From Haplosporangium gracile (taxonomy: Eukaryota > Mortierellomycota > Mortierellomycetes > Mortierellales > Mortierellaceae), in assembly GCA_015499985.1 (NCBI GenBank), contig JAAAUF010000158.1:1-49346 (forward strand): DNA of 49,346 bases. Direction: 5' to 3'. Of the stretch, positions 35,964 to 47,758 are shown in pieces. The translations under genes were made by a program, and so were the position numbers. Below the pieces are notes generated by a model. That model searched no databases and was not told the DNA's origin. It saw nothing but the letters and a program-made list of their open reading frames with translations. Within the stretch, counting starts at the first letter, position 1. Each line of letters begins with the position of its first letter.

Positions 35964-36941
35964 GCTAGAATAGTCTTGCTCCTGTGGTTGTTGTTGCCTG
36001 TCCTTTGCTTTCTTGTAGTGTTCCTTGTCGCGTCGTGGTTGTGTAATTCCTGTTTTCCTTGTTTCCTGTTGATTACGGTGTGTGAGTGTGAGATGCAAAA
36101 GCAAGAAACCCGCCTCCTTGCTGAAGTGCCCTTTTTCTGGTCGCTCACAGTCAGGTGATGCGTCACATGACTATTTCTCATAGGTGGTGGACTGAACGAA
36201 TGAACTCGTTCGTGTGCGCGTGCAAAGAAGGTGGAGCGAAGAGGGCCGAGGAGTACAAAGGAGGGTTGAAAACAGGGAGCGGCTCAAGAATTGAAAGGGT
36301 CATGTAAAAGGATATGGTTCAGGGAAGCGAGTATGAGGCACACTTGATAGCCGCATCGGCTTGGGAGTGCCACGAACAAACGAACAACAAATAAACAAAC
36401 AAACAGAAACATTACCAATTTTCATGGGCGTAGCATGAGAAAATAAATTGTTGGTTGTTGAACAGTGAGCCCCACTCCACACCTCGAGCGACTCACTCTC
36501 CACACCCAGCATTTCTTTCTTCCTCTTTATTTGTGGCCGAAATAAGACAAAAAGGGGGGGAGGAAGGAACAAGAGTTGCGCACCAACAACAAATGCTACC
36601 CGCACATAAGCCTCGGATGGAAGAACGAAAGTGACACGCATGGTTATTATTGCTGTTGGGGCGAGAAGGAGTGTCATATTTTGTATTCACTACTGCAAGG
36701 GCAGCCGAGGATGTCAATAACACAAGGGACGGCAAGAGAATGCCAACCATCCGAGAGCGAATAGAAAAGAGAACAAACATAACCGTCTTTTTTTATTTCA
36801 CTTGCTCTTCCTCATTCCTCCTCCCCTTTCCTCTCATTCATCTTCCACTCTCCATCAACCCTCTTCTTTATTTTAATTCTGTCCTCCGTTTTCATTTGAC
36901 TAATATCCTATTCAAGTCTACCTGACACGATCGAAATAACC
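35964..36941. promoter_or_regulatory. Divergent promoter region of DNAJC8 and acyl-CoA oxidase
   Basis: No gene is seen. Positions 36790-36900 are C/T-rich on the plus strand, just before the acyl-CoA oxidase ATG. The DNAJC8 side lacks such a tract. I found no convincing fatty-acid response element. Confidence 0.5.
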
Positions 36942-39524
36942 ATGACACAGACATCCCAGAACAAGAAGGACTTGGCTCAGGCTAGGACAAAGACCAACTT
37001 TGATATCACTGACATGACCAACTACCTCTACGGAGGCCCCGCCAACGTCGAGCAGCGTCGATACATCATCGACCTCATCGCTCGCGAGCCCATCTTCAAC
37101 AAAGACGATTGGTATGTGGCTAGTCATTTTCGTCCGTTGTACCATGGTACTTGGTTATATCCGTCTTTGCTTCGAACAAAAGATGTAACTGCAGAGAATG
37201 ATACTGACATTGCCAATCTTGAATGTCCTACGTGTAGGCCTTGGTTGAACCATACCGATGCGGTCAAGCGCGGTATTGCCATGTCGACTCGTTTGGCTGA
37301 GATCAAGATGGAGCACGAGCTGAACGACTTGGACTTTGCCACGATGGTCGAGGCCATCGATGACACTCTCCCTGTAAGTCTGACCAATACCCATGTCATG
37401 AGGACAGTTGCCGGACCCGCAGCTTCTATTGGTTCTAACTCCTTTTCTATTCTTTCCTTGTGTTCATGTCGTTCATTAAGTAGATTCTTCTCCACAACGG
37501 AGGTGCGCACCCGATTTGTTTATACTGTTAATCGAAAGCAAAGAGCAATGTCAACATAGCAAACTAACAATGTCGCCTTCCATTCGCTTTCTTTTCAATA
37601 ATAGCCTTTATCCCAGTCATCAACTCGCAAGGAAGCGATGAACAGATTGAAAAATGGATCCCTCTTGCTGAAAAGTACCAGATTATCGGATGCTACGCCC
37701 AAACAGAGCTCGGTCACGGATCCAACCTCTCCCAGCTCGAGACCACCGCCACGTTCGTCCAGGAGACGGATGAATGGGAGATCAACAGCACAACCTTCAC
37801 GGCCGCCAAGTGGTGGATCGGAGGTCTGGGTGCCATCTGCACCCATGCTGTCGTGCAGGCCAAGCTGATCGTTGCCGGCAAGGACTATGGTGCCCACGTT
37901 TTTGTGGTCCCCATCCGGTCTTTGGATAACCACAAACCCTTCCCTGGCATTCAGGTTGGAGATATTGGGCCCAAGGCGTATGGAGGCTTCAACAAGATGG
38001 AGAATGGATGTAGGTATTTTACCGACACTGCTTGTGTTTTGCCTGTTTATTTTGTACACGAAATGGTAATTGACATGGTCTCTTTGATTTCACGCACTAG
38101 TTGCCCGCTTCAACAAGTACCGCATTCCTCGCGAGAACATGCTGATGCGTTTCTCCAAGGTCTCCAGGGACGGTGTTTACACTAAACCCCCTCATGCCAA
38201 GGTACAGTGGCCCCAAATTCTGATCTCTGACAATAAGAGCATTACCCATGCACTACACATACTAATCCATAATGGCTTTTCTAAACAATAGCTCTCGTAT
38301 GGCTCAATGGTGTTGTTGCGCTCGGTCCTTATTCGCCAGATGGCCCTCTACCTCTCACGTGCGACGACCATCTCGACCCGCTACTTGACGGTCCGTCGCC
38401 AGTTCAACAACCCAACGAAGCGCAACGATGCCGACATCAACCCCGGCCTTGAGACCCAGGTCATCAACTACCCTATGGTCCAGAATCGTCTCTTCCCCAT
38501 GATTGCCCAGTCCTACGCCCTCTTTGCTGCCGGATCCGTCATGATGGAAATGTACATTGGCCTCATGACTGGTCTCTCCTCGGGCAACATCGATACCCTG
38601 GCCGAGGTCCATGCCATGTCATCCGCATTGAAGTCCTACTGCACTACGATTGCAGCGGCCGGTGCCGAAGAATGTCGCAAACTGATGGGTGGCCATGGTT
38701 ACTCGTACTTTACCGGGCTGGCACACATGTTTGCCTCGATTGTGCCTTCCAACACCTATGAGGGCGACAACTATGTGCTTACTCAGCAGATGGCACGTTA
38801 TCTCCTCAAGGAGGTCAAGACTGCTCGCACTACCCCCCACAAGGTCACACCTTATTCCAAGTATGTCCTCCTTGCCCTCAACAGAGACTCGTTCGCCCAC
38901 GCAAGATGCTCGGTCACCAAGACCGAGGACTGGCTCAACCCCGACGTCCAGTTGGCAGTCTTTGAACACCGCTCTGCTCGTCTGGCCACAGAATTGAGCG
39001 ATGCTGTCGATGCCGCTGGCGGCATGGAATCGACAACATGGTCCGACCACAATATCGAGTGCTACCGCATCTCGCACGCCCATGCACAGTATGTCATGGT
39101 CCTTTGGTTCATCCAGTCTATCCGCGATGCCCGCAACCCCGAGACCGACGAGGAAAGTCGTGCTAGTCCCGAAGCAATCGCGATCCTGGAGCGTCTTTCA
39201 AATCTTCATGCCCTCCACACCATCCAGACCAACCTTGCCGATTTCACCGAGGATGCCTACTTCAGCCCAGTCCAATGCCAGTCCCTCCGTTCCCAGGTCA
39301 AGACATTGGTTGCTAGCATCGCTGACCAGGCTGTGGGACTGGTTGATGCGTTTGATCACCCCGACTTTCTGTTGGCCTCGGCGTTGGGAGCCAGTGATGG
39401 CGATGCCTACCAGCGTCTGTGGGACAAGGCCCAGACTGAGCCTCTAAATCATCGCGAGGTGTGTGACGGATATGAAGAGTATATTCGTCCCCTGTTGAAG
39501 AAGCATGGCGAATTGAAGCTTTAG
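36942..39524 (+). CDS. pox1: Peroxisomal acyl-CoA oxidase
   Basis: Six exons (36942-37111, 37238-37373, 37484-37502, 37605-38009, 38101-38201, 38292-39524) give 687 residues. The enzyme is an FAD protein catalysing the first step of peroxisomal beta-oxidation, making trans-2-enoyl-CoA and hydrogen peroxide. The FAD/substrate motif CYAQTELGHGSNLSQLETTATF is present, with KWWIGGLGAICTHAVVQAKL, the LMGGHGYSYFTGL segment and catalytic Glu near 434 in NTYEGDNYVLTQQ. Exon 3 is only 19 nt and supplies ILLHNG, needed for the conserved LPILLHNGAFIP stretch. The C-terminus ends HGELKL. Leu-Lys-Leu resembles the PTS1 peroxisome signal (usually SKL-like), so import by Pex5 is likely but not certain. AATAAA lies about 75 bases after the stop. 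Confidence 0.96.
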
Positions 39525-39597
39525 GAGTGATACAGAGTCAGACACGTTGTTTCGTGTTGCTTTTTGTATGTTGAGGGATGACAGAGAGAGTTACTTG

Positions 39598-39603
39598 AAT
39601 AAA
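39598..39603 (+). terminator. Polyadenylation signal AATAAA of acyl-CoA oxidase
   Basis: AATAAA 74 bases downstream of the stop codon, on the coding strand. Confidence 0.5.
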
Positions 39604-42600
39604 TACCCAATTGTAATTCGTAACAATTGATGCCGTCTTTTTTGCTGTTGCCATAAAAGATAGAGAAAAGGAAAGACCATGCGAGCTCTAGAGGGATAAT
39701 GTTAATGCAAAAGGCCATTCAAAAAGAAAGATCGAAGCAGCAGAAGAACTGGAGCAGAGGCATTTCCTTTTAATTCTCCTTTTAGAATACCTCGCTAATG
39801 AATTAAATCGAACGAATCGAATCCTGTCAGACCCCGCGTTTCTCAACCAATCATCGACCATGAACCCTGTCCTATTTGTCTTATTTCTGCCGTCCTCCCT
39901 TATCTTTGTGTCAAAACTCCAAAAAAACGACAAAACGTCCATCCATCCATTCATCATCCATCAATGGCTAGACAACTGAGGCACCACCTTTTTCTTTCTA
40001 CTTTTTGTAAACTGAGAAAGCTCGTTTTCTATTTTAGACAAGGGACGGAAACGTGATAAAAACGTGTCGCCGTCCGGTTTCTTTTTATTGTTGTTTGTGA
40101 TTGTGAATCCGAGGACGTAAACAAACCTCTTACACAAAAAAAAAAAATTGAGCACGCTCGGGGTCTTTTCTTATGCTTCGCTGTCATATGAAAATTGCCC
40201 AAAAAGGGGGGGAAATGAGGAGGAAAAGAAGGGTGTGTGTCTTGCGTATCTTTATCGGGAGGTAGACAGACTTGCCTTTTGCTTCGCTGTACTTCGCATC
40301 TTTGTCTTTCGTCCAGTTCAGAGTCATCCTAGCTAAAATTACTCGAACTAAAGCTGTGTGGTTGCGTGCTTTCCTAGGTCTATTGGCAAACTGTCTGTAC
40401 GAACTATGCAAAAAAAAAGTACATGTCCATGTCCTGTTTGTTACTAAGAATAACAATTAACGGGACCCCGCACTGCCCTCCCCGTGCCCCAGTTCCGAGT
40501 ATTCAAGTACCCCTGATCCATTTGCAAGGTCATCGAACAAAATCATGCTGAGGAATGGTTAATTGTCTCGCCACCGAAAGGCGAAGTGATCAATGCGATT
40601 GAGACGCAAAGGGAGAGGAGGCGCGAGCCTTCGACGCGTTTCTTTTTTTTTCAGTTGCATGTTTTTATTTTGTTATTTTTTTGTTCTGCGCGGAAAGAAT
40701 GTACGACCGAAACCCATTTCGTGTGAAATAAAAAAAAAACCATTGGACCCTGACTCGTCCCCCTTCCTCCTCCTCCTCCTCCCCTTTAAGCCATGAGCCA
40801 TGCCTTCTTTTTCATTCTTGCTTTACTGATTGTTTTGATTTGTTTTGTGTGTGCCCGTGTCTACTATCTTCGTTCCAAAGGAGCTTCCGTATCTCTCGCT
40901 CCTTCCCCTCTCCTCTCGCGCGCAATGTAACAACAACAAAATAATCATTGAATTTTGTTCCGTGTCTCCCTCTCCTCTCCTCACAAAGCCCTTTCTGATA
41001 ATGATTTTGTACTTGATACTTTTAGTCGTTCACAACCCAGTGCTAACCACATGTCCATTTTTTTTTCCCTTTCCACTTCCCAGTAGAGATAGAGGGAATG
41101 ACGGAGGGAAGGATACAAATGAGCGCAAAAAAAAAGCAGATGAGGGAGTTGTAGGAGTTAAGAAGAGGGGGTACGAGGAAACGAGGGAAAAGGGAACAAG
41201 GCATTGACAAAATGATGATAAGAAGTTTTACTAATCCTTTCAGACATCTTTTGTATCTACTCTCTGCCTTCTACATTTTTTCCATGACTGGATCCCTCTC
41301 CCTCTTTCATTTACTTTACCCTAACCCCTCTTCCATTGGGTGTTGTTCTGAGAGAGGTGGTGAGATGTGTACAGGGATTGAATGATATGAAGGAAAGATG
41401 GTGGTTTAATCGCTATCGGCTAACAAACTAAAATGTCAAATGCAATTGGAGAAGGGGTGAGGGGTTCTTTCATGCTTTTTTCTACGCTCCCTTTCCTTGC
41501 TGCAGAAGGTGGTCGCTGCGAATAGACTAGAACTAGGATAGAAAGATAAATAGCAGCATGTGTCAAATGCATTTCTTGAAGTGGTTTTTATATCAGATTA
41601 TGAAAGAGAAAGAGAGAGGAGGAATAAGACGAAGGACGATCAAGAGGGGTTGAGAGAAGATCGGCAGTGTTATGCAGTTTTTTCTGCCCTTGACCTTGAC
41701 CTTAACCTTGGTATTTGAATAGTAGATGGTGGATGCTTGCCAATGCCGACATAATAGATTTAATGCTTCACGTCGATGGTTGGCGATGAAAAAAATATAC
41801 GTGCTTTTTCTTTCTTTCTTTGATTCTTTAGGATCAAGATCCACTTCCTCGGAGCGTCAAGAGAGTGTTCTCTAGGAAGACTGTGGTAGATCGAATGAGA
41901 TGTTAAGGAAGGATATCCATGTCCATCCTAAAGAGGGAGAAAAGAAGGAGGGATATGATCAACTGTGGAATGCGACAATCAAGGTCAAGGGCGATGTTCT
42001 TTTTCTATCAGAGGGCCGACCTTGCGTTTCCGTTTGCCCTTCTTCGCCCGAGATCACCCCTGTCCCTCGTTTTTATGCGTATGCTTCGTCTCCTTGGATC
42101 TCTTTTCTTCTTCTTTGCTTTGCTTTGTTTTGTTTTGTGTTTGTTGACAGGCTTATTGTATCTCCTTGCACCTTGACCTTCTTCTTGTATACACGTCTTC
42201 TCTTGTTCTCGTTCATTGATCGTACTGTATTGTGCACAAGACAAAAAAAGTGACAGTGAACCCTGTCTGCCAGTATCGATGGAATGGGATGGTGCGATGG
42301 TCGCTGGGACCAGCGTTTGTTATTGCTGTTGTTATTCTGCGAAGAGCACACTTCTTCTTTTCCTTCCTTCGCTCCTTCTTTCTTTCCAACAACCCCCTTT
42401 CACGCTCCAATGTGGGTCTGTTTGAACGCATCGATAGTCAATAGTCCCCTCCCCTCCCTTTTCCTTCCTTTCGCCTCCTTTGTCTTTTTTATGCCATTGA
42501 GTGTGAACAAAAATACGACCTCAGCCCCTGTCACTCATACATCCTATTTTGAGTTTGTTCGTTATCAGGCCCTGCTGAATCGTTTCGACTCGTGCGTGTG

Positions 42601-42814
42601 CATTTGCTTTGTTGACACTTTACTTTATCCTTTCTTCCCGCTCACTCAAGCGCAGGATATATCGCTCCTCCTTTTTCTTCTTTGCTGCAAGTTGCCGTGC
42701 TTACTCTATCCCTTTCAATTGAAAGATACCTCTCGGTTTTAATGCCTACTGTCTGCCTTTATCTACTCCGTCAGTTCGTCAGTCTGATCCAACTCACACT
42801 GCCTCCTTGTTACA

Positions 42815-42820
42815 TATAAA
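42815..42820 (+). promoter_or_regulatory. TATA-like box upstream of the bHLH gene
   Basis: TATAAA in the context ACATATAAAAG, about 250 bases before the ATG at 43073 and followed by a C/T-rich stretch. This is the arrangement expected for a fungal core promoter. Use as a promoter is inferred. Confidence 0.35.
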
Positions 42821-43072
42821 AGAACGTGCTTTCGCTCCCTTCTTCATCTTCTCTTTGCTCACTTTATCATCACATCCTTTTGTCCGTTCTCAACGCCTTA
42901 TTCCCTTTACTTTCATTGCTTTATCCTCCTTTTGTTTGTTCTCCTCTTACCTTTCATTCATTTCACCGATACCCTACTATCACCACCACCGCCCCTTGTC
43001 CATAGTCAACTACCCTTACTCAGGCACCCTGTAAATATACGCAAAACGCACAATTGGCCTCTTTCCCTTCGG

Positions 43073-45011
43073 ATGCACCCAACTGCTCAATCAACCCTTG
43101 TCCCCAATCTGAATATGAACCCACCACCGGCCTGGTCAAAGCCGGCTTCAGCCCTTGGACTCGCCAACCCCTTGCACCACCTTCCTCAGACCCAACAGGT
43201 CCGACAGCTTCAGGAACAGATCCAACAACACCGTCGGCTTCAACAGCAGCAGTCCCAGTCCGGATATGGTCTTGGTGAACATGTCATGAGGAGGAAGCAC
43301 AGCCAGGGCAACAGCAAAACCAACAATAACCAAGATCGTTCATTTCAACAATCTTTCGGTGCAGGTGGAGGCAGCAGTAACACCCATCAACATATCAACA
43401 TCAAGAACACCGACGAAATGAACAGTGACGATGATCTTGACAAGGATGATGACGACGAGGACGAGGACGACACTATCGACAAGTCAGACGACCATCAGCA
43501 GCATGGCAACAGTAGTAATGGCATGCAAGGTCTCCATCACCACCGCAGTCTGTCCAACCCTCAATTGACCCAAGGATTCTCAATCCCTATCAGCTTTGCA
43601 GGCTTTGCACCGTCGTCGCCCCTCTCGCCGTCGTCACCTGGATCGATCGCTTCCGAATCAACGTCGATGAGCGCCTCGATGCTTTCGCCAGGGCTCTTGT
43701 CGCATACGAGTGGAATTTATTCATCTGGTGGTGGTCATGGAAACCACAACCCTAACAGCGGCGGGAATAACAACAACAACAGTGTTCACGGGATCGAGTC
43801 TTCTCTGGCCTCGTTGGCTTCGCTGTCTGTGATGTCGTCCTCGTCGTCGGTCATGCCCATGTCAATGCCCACATCGTCCCGCGGTCGGAATGCATTCTCG
43901 TCGCCGCACCATAACTCTGGCCAAATGGCAACCACGCCGACCACGTCGTCCTTCCAGCCTCAAAGTTTGCCGGTCATCTATCAAAACCAACCGTCGGGCT
44001 TTCACAGCAGTGGTAGCGGCCACAATAATGCAGGAGGCTTTGTGCCGACATCCTCGGCCGCTCAGACTCCTTCCTTCAATGCCTTTTCTTCGGCCTTGAG
44101 TCAGCATTTTCAACGCCAGCAACAGCAACAGCAGCAACAACAAATGTCTTCGGCTGCTATGTCGTCTTCTCTTCCTACCCACTCCACCTTTAACCCTTTC
44201 CAACAATCCCAGCATCAACACAACCCATCCTCTCAGCATGTTCAACAACAACAACAACAGCAGCAGCAGCAACAACAGCAACAACAACAGGAGCAGCAGC
44301 AGCAACAACAACAACAACAGAGATCAAGGAGTAAGAGTTTGACTATTCCAACACCTCGCATCATCCCACCTGCCCGAGTCCTCCCCCCGCGTGCCCCTCA
44401 AGCCTCGGCTCCTCGCAAGTACCACGGCCGCCAGACTCGCAAGGTGCCGACGGCTCTACCGGTCCCCAAGGAGGTGGTCGACCCTACGCGTCGGGTGGCC
44501 CACATTATCTCTGAACAGAAGCGTCGTGAGAAGATCAATGGTGGTTTTGATGAGCTCAAAAGTGTCATTCCAGAGTACGTTTTTGTGTTTGGGCTTTGTT
44601 GATTTTTTGCGTTTGTTTCGTGCGTGGATGTGGATAATCTATTTCCATGTGAATAGAACGGGAAGGAGACACTTCAGAGTACAACTGGGAGAGGAATGTC
44701 CGCTGACATAATTTTATTATCTATTGAATCTCATTCTTTTCTTTTTAGGTGTGCGCAGAACACAGATTCCAAGGCAACCATCCTTAGAAAAGGTACTTTA
44801 CCACCTACTTATTTCTGAAAAACGAACAACAGAGCAAGAAAGAACAAGGCGATTGAGACACCAACTGACCAGTATTTCGTTGATTTTCTTTTTATTAGCG
44901 ACGGATTACATTTTGCTGTTGGAAGAGGAGCTACGAAAGTACACGGATCTGTATCAGTTGGAAGCAGGAGACCCAGAATCGTCATTGGAGGGTCATGAGC
45001 GTGAACGTTAG
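43073..45011 (+). CDS. bHLH transcription factor with polyglutamine tract
   Basis: Three exons, 43073-44574, 44749-44792 and 44899-45011, give 552 residues. The bHLH domain starts near residue 473 and crosses both introns. The basic part AHIISEQKRREKINGGFDELKSVIPE carries His, Glu and Arg at the 5, 9 and 13 positions, the class B pattern that reads CACGTG-type E-boxes. Helix 2 is KATILRKATDYILLLEEEL, with a short leucine-rich continuation. The first ~470 residues are disordered: Gln/His-rich, an Asp/Glu run near 120-145, Ser-rich blocks and Q16-E-Q9 just before the DNA-binding domain. These resemble activation regions. The start was placed at MHPTAQSTLV; the in-frame sequence before it reads like leader. 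Its closest named fungal relative cannot be decided from the sequence alone. Confidence 0.92.
44243..44320 (+). repeat. CAA/CAG repeat coding Q16-E-Q9
   Basis: Twenty-six consecutive codons of mixed CAA and CAG with a single GAG, inside the bHLH gene. The mixed codons suggest a stabilised repeat rather than a recent pure expansion. Confidence 0.95.
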
Positions 45012-45193
45012 AGGGAATCACTGTCCCTCTCTCGTAGTAGCAAGTAGCATGAATAGGAGACAATGGTATTGACACTGGCATTGGCATGGATACTAGTAAA
45101 TTTTTTTTTTTCTTTTTTCTGTTTTCTTTTTTTGTTTGTTCGTGTTTGAGAAGGGGGAGGGAGGATAGTTGTTATTTCGAAGACTAATAGACT

Positions 45194-45199
45194 AATAAA
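45194..45199 (+). terminator. Polyadenylation signal AATAAA of the bHLH gene
   Basis: AATAAA about 180 bases after the stop codon on the coding strand. Confidence 0.4.
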
Positions 45200-45834
45200 C
45201 CCCTCACTTCACACTCTCATGTGCCTTTTTGTGTTTGTGTTCGAGTTTGTGTTTGTGTGGTTTTGCCCAAACACAAAAAAGAAAAAAAAAACCACAAAAA
45301 ACGTGGCGTCAACAAAAATAACGTCCGCGTCTCCTTGAGGTCATGGTCGTTCATTTTGCCATTTCTCCGCTCTGATTCTCCTTGCACCCTTAACGAAAAG
45401 CATCGTGTTATTCTTGACACAGCATGGCTCATGATGAGTGTATGCTCTGGGATGGTTTTTGCATAACATGAACGATTTTGAAGGTCGATGAACGTGACAT
45501 GGCAATACATGTTAACACGATGCAAGGAGACGTGAGAGAACGATGTTACGCTGCTTGAGTCTCTTAACGGTCTGCTTTTTCGCGCTGCTTCATATCTCGC
45601 TTCTCTCGCATGTCCCTTTTGTGCACGTCAAACCCCTTCCCCTCTTTTTCTTTTCATTTCTCCTCTTATTGCGTCGCTTCACGTGCCTCAAATAAATCCT
45701 TATTTTGTTTGCATTCAACAACCACCCTGCTTCTTCTAGATTCTTGCTGCTTTTGACCTTGGCAGTCCCACTGGTTGCTTCCGTGTCATCTCTTATCCTT
45801 ATATTTGCGCTCTTTTCTTCTTCTTGTCCTGCGA

Positions 45835-46014
45835 ATGCAGTCCATCGCTGAAGACCGCGAACATGAACTTGGAGGCTATGGTAATATTCAGGCTTTTTTT
45901 CCCACATTCGCCGCTGAATACGGGTTCCAGGACGGAGATATCTTCAGCTTCATACGAGCCCATCAGGGGGTTTTTTTACTTTGCTCTCTCTTTTGTAATA
46001 TCCAAAAGGCTTGA
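45835..46014 (+). CDS. Doubtful small open frame
   Basis: An ATG opens 59 codons of fairly protein-like composition (MQSIAEDREHELGGYGNIQ, then AEYGFQDGDIFSFIRAH) before ending in a run of hydrophobic residues. It has no recognised family, and its codon use is less GC-biased at third positions than the confident genes. The opposite strand is also open over the same bases, so either strand or neither may be coding. It could instead be an exon of the right-edge gene or part of a leader. Confidence 0.15.
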   Translation: MQSIAEDREHELGGYGNIQAFFPTFAAEYGFQDGDIFSFIRAHQGVFLLCSLFCNIQKA

Positions 46015-47758
46015 CAATATCTGTATCACACCATAGCGTGGTTCTGTCCATGGCAATGCTCTCTGGTGGAAGGGGTAGGCTCTGTGTAGGCTATCTTTCT
46101 AGCTAGGCCTTGCTGTGCCACACACGTAGACAATGTCCGGTCTTGTATCCAGTCTCTAACGTGCCTCCCTTTGTTTTTGGTTTTCTTGTCTGCGCGAGAA
46201 AAGGATGTCGAAGGATGGAGTTGTGCCATTTCGAATTGGGTTCTTCTTTTTCTTTCATTCCATCACGCCTGCCTTCGCCAGAACTTGTCCTTTTTTTTTT
46301 TTTTTTTTTTTCTTTCTTGTATTCTCTAACAATCGTAAATATGAGACATCGTTTAGGCACCATCACTGGAAACTGATCCTGAAGGTGACAGTGATGGTGG
46401 TCCTCAGGAGTGTTCTGTCTCTCCTTCCTGTAAGATCATCGTCATACAATAATGGGCTTTAATGACATGATACCATTGCTGTCCCGTCTGGCAATCAAGG
46501 GACAAAAGGATATGATATTGTAAAAACAAAACAAGCAAACATAATAAATAAGCAACCGTGGAACAACCCATCATGTCACATCACCTGCATCCATAAGCTG
46601 GAGTCTTCATCCCGCCGTCCTGTTGCATCCTGCTTTTATTTTTTGGTTGTCTTCCTCCCCCTTTTATTTGTGCGTGGTTTTGCCTGCCCCTGACTCTCCG
46701 CGGGCTACCTCTTCCAACATTACTTTTTTTTATATACCTTATTCGTTCAATTGGTATTGCCTCTTTCCCTTCACTCTCTCCCCTTCATCCTCTTCTTCTT
46801 CTTCTTCCCTCTTTCCCTTCCCTTCCCTTCCTCTATTGACCTTTCTCCTCCTCCACCCTTCCGTCTCTGTATTGTTTTTTTTTTGTTCAGTACGCCATCT
46901 AGGAAAGCGGACGGTACTACCGGATCGTCTGGAAAAGGGACCAGCGCTGGTAAGAGCACGACTGAAAAAATAATAAGAGAGAAAAAAAAGGGGGGAGAAA
47001 GATGATATGGACGAGGAGGAGGGTCACGGAAGGAAAACAAGGGAAAAGGGAAGAAGGGAGACAAGGGAGAAAGGAGGGAGGGAAAGAGAAAAAGGGAGAG
47101 AGAGAAGGGAAGGGAGGACAGGACGCAGCGTGTGCGTTGTGGGTTGAATGATTCACAGTTGCACAGGAAAAGCACAACCCCAACGCAACCTTCCAACAAC
47201 AGCAAGCCAACACATTCGATCCAAACAGTGCCCATTCACTTTTTTTCTTCTCTCTCTCTTTCTCTCTCTCTCCGTCACTCTCTCACTCTCCACTCTCTCC
47301 GTCTCTGCCTCTCCCTCTCCCTCTCCCTCGCCCTCTCTATTTCTTTTCATTACCTTCCTTTCCCGGCACTGTTGTTGGGACGGACCTCTTTTCTTTTGTT
47401 GACGAAACAGGGCTTTTGTAAGGGCACCTTCGGTCGCACCACCAGCTCTGAACAGGATAGCCACAAGGATATCAAGGACAAGAATAGAGGCCATCTCACC
47501 CTGTCCTTGTCATCCTCATCGCCTCTTCATACTCGTTACTTCCCTTCCTTCTTCTTCCAACCCTTCTCACCCTTCTTCGCCCTCCCCTTCGTCTTCTCCC
47601 TCGTCTCTATTGCCTACAACTCCTTTGAGCTTATCAGCTCCACTCTCTCCTTCTCCCACCTCTTCCTTCTCTTTTTTGTCCTCTTCTTGCTCTTCTCCTT
47701 CCTCTACCTTCTCTACCTCGCCTCACCGACACCGCCTTGGGCTACCACCGCTCAACAA

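Larger units (their letters stand above)
39525..43072. other. 3.5 kb intergenic region upstream of the bHLH gene
   Basis: The longest gap in the window. The acyl-CoA oxidase polyadenylation signal is at 39598-39603. Positions 39700-41200 hold scattered A and T runs. Positions 42330-43060 are C/T-rich on the plus strand with a TATA-like box at 42815-42820. Several short open frames exist on both strands, but none shows protein-like composition or a family motif. The region most likely serves as promoter and long leader of the transcription factor; an upstream untranslated exon is possible. Confidence 0.5.
45012..47758. other. Intergenic region and leader of the right-edge gene
   Basis: The bHLH polyadenylation signal is at 45194-45199. 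A T21 run lies at 46291-46311. Positions 46770-46860 and 47240-47340 are C/T-rich, 46965-47125 is nearly pure purine, and 47520-47720 is nearly pure pyrimidine. A possible leader intron could run from GTAAGA at about 46950 to an acceptor ending at 47410. No gene is certain here; see the small open frame at 45835-46014. Confidence 0.5.

Noticed and set aside
42329..42742. Phe/Leu/Ser-rich plus-strand frame that could be a small membrane protein
   Set aside because: It is a translation of a C/T-rich tract in the bHLH upstream region and changes character with each homopolymer.
42932..43072. Earlier in-frame start for the bHLH gene
   Set aside because: The extra 47 residues come from the C/T-rich leader; MHPTAQST is the first plausible start.
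43862..44317. Minus-strand open frame rich in Leu, resembling a membrane protein
   Set aside because: The Leu run is the complement of the polyglutamine codons of the bHLH gene.
47411..47758. Upstream extension of the right-edge protein with an apparent membrane helix
   Set aside because: The Leu/Phe/Ser-rich helix is produced by the pyrimidine-rich leader, there is no in-frame ATG in this stretch, and the same artefact appears in other leaders.
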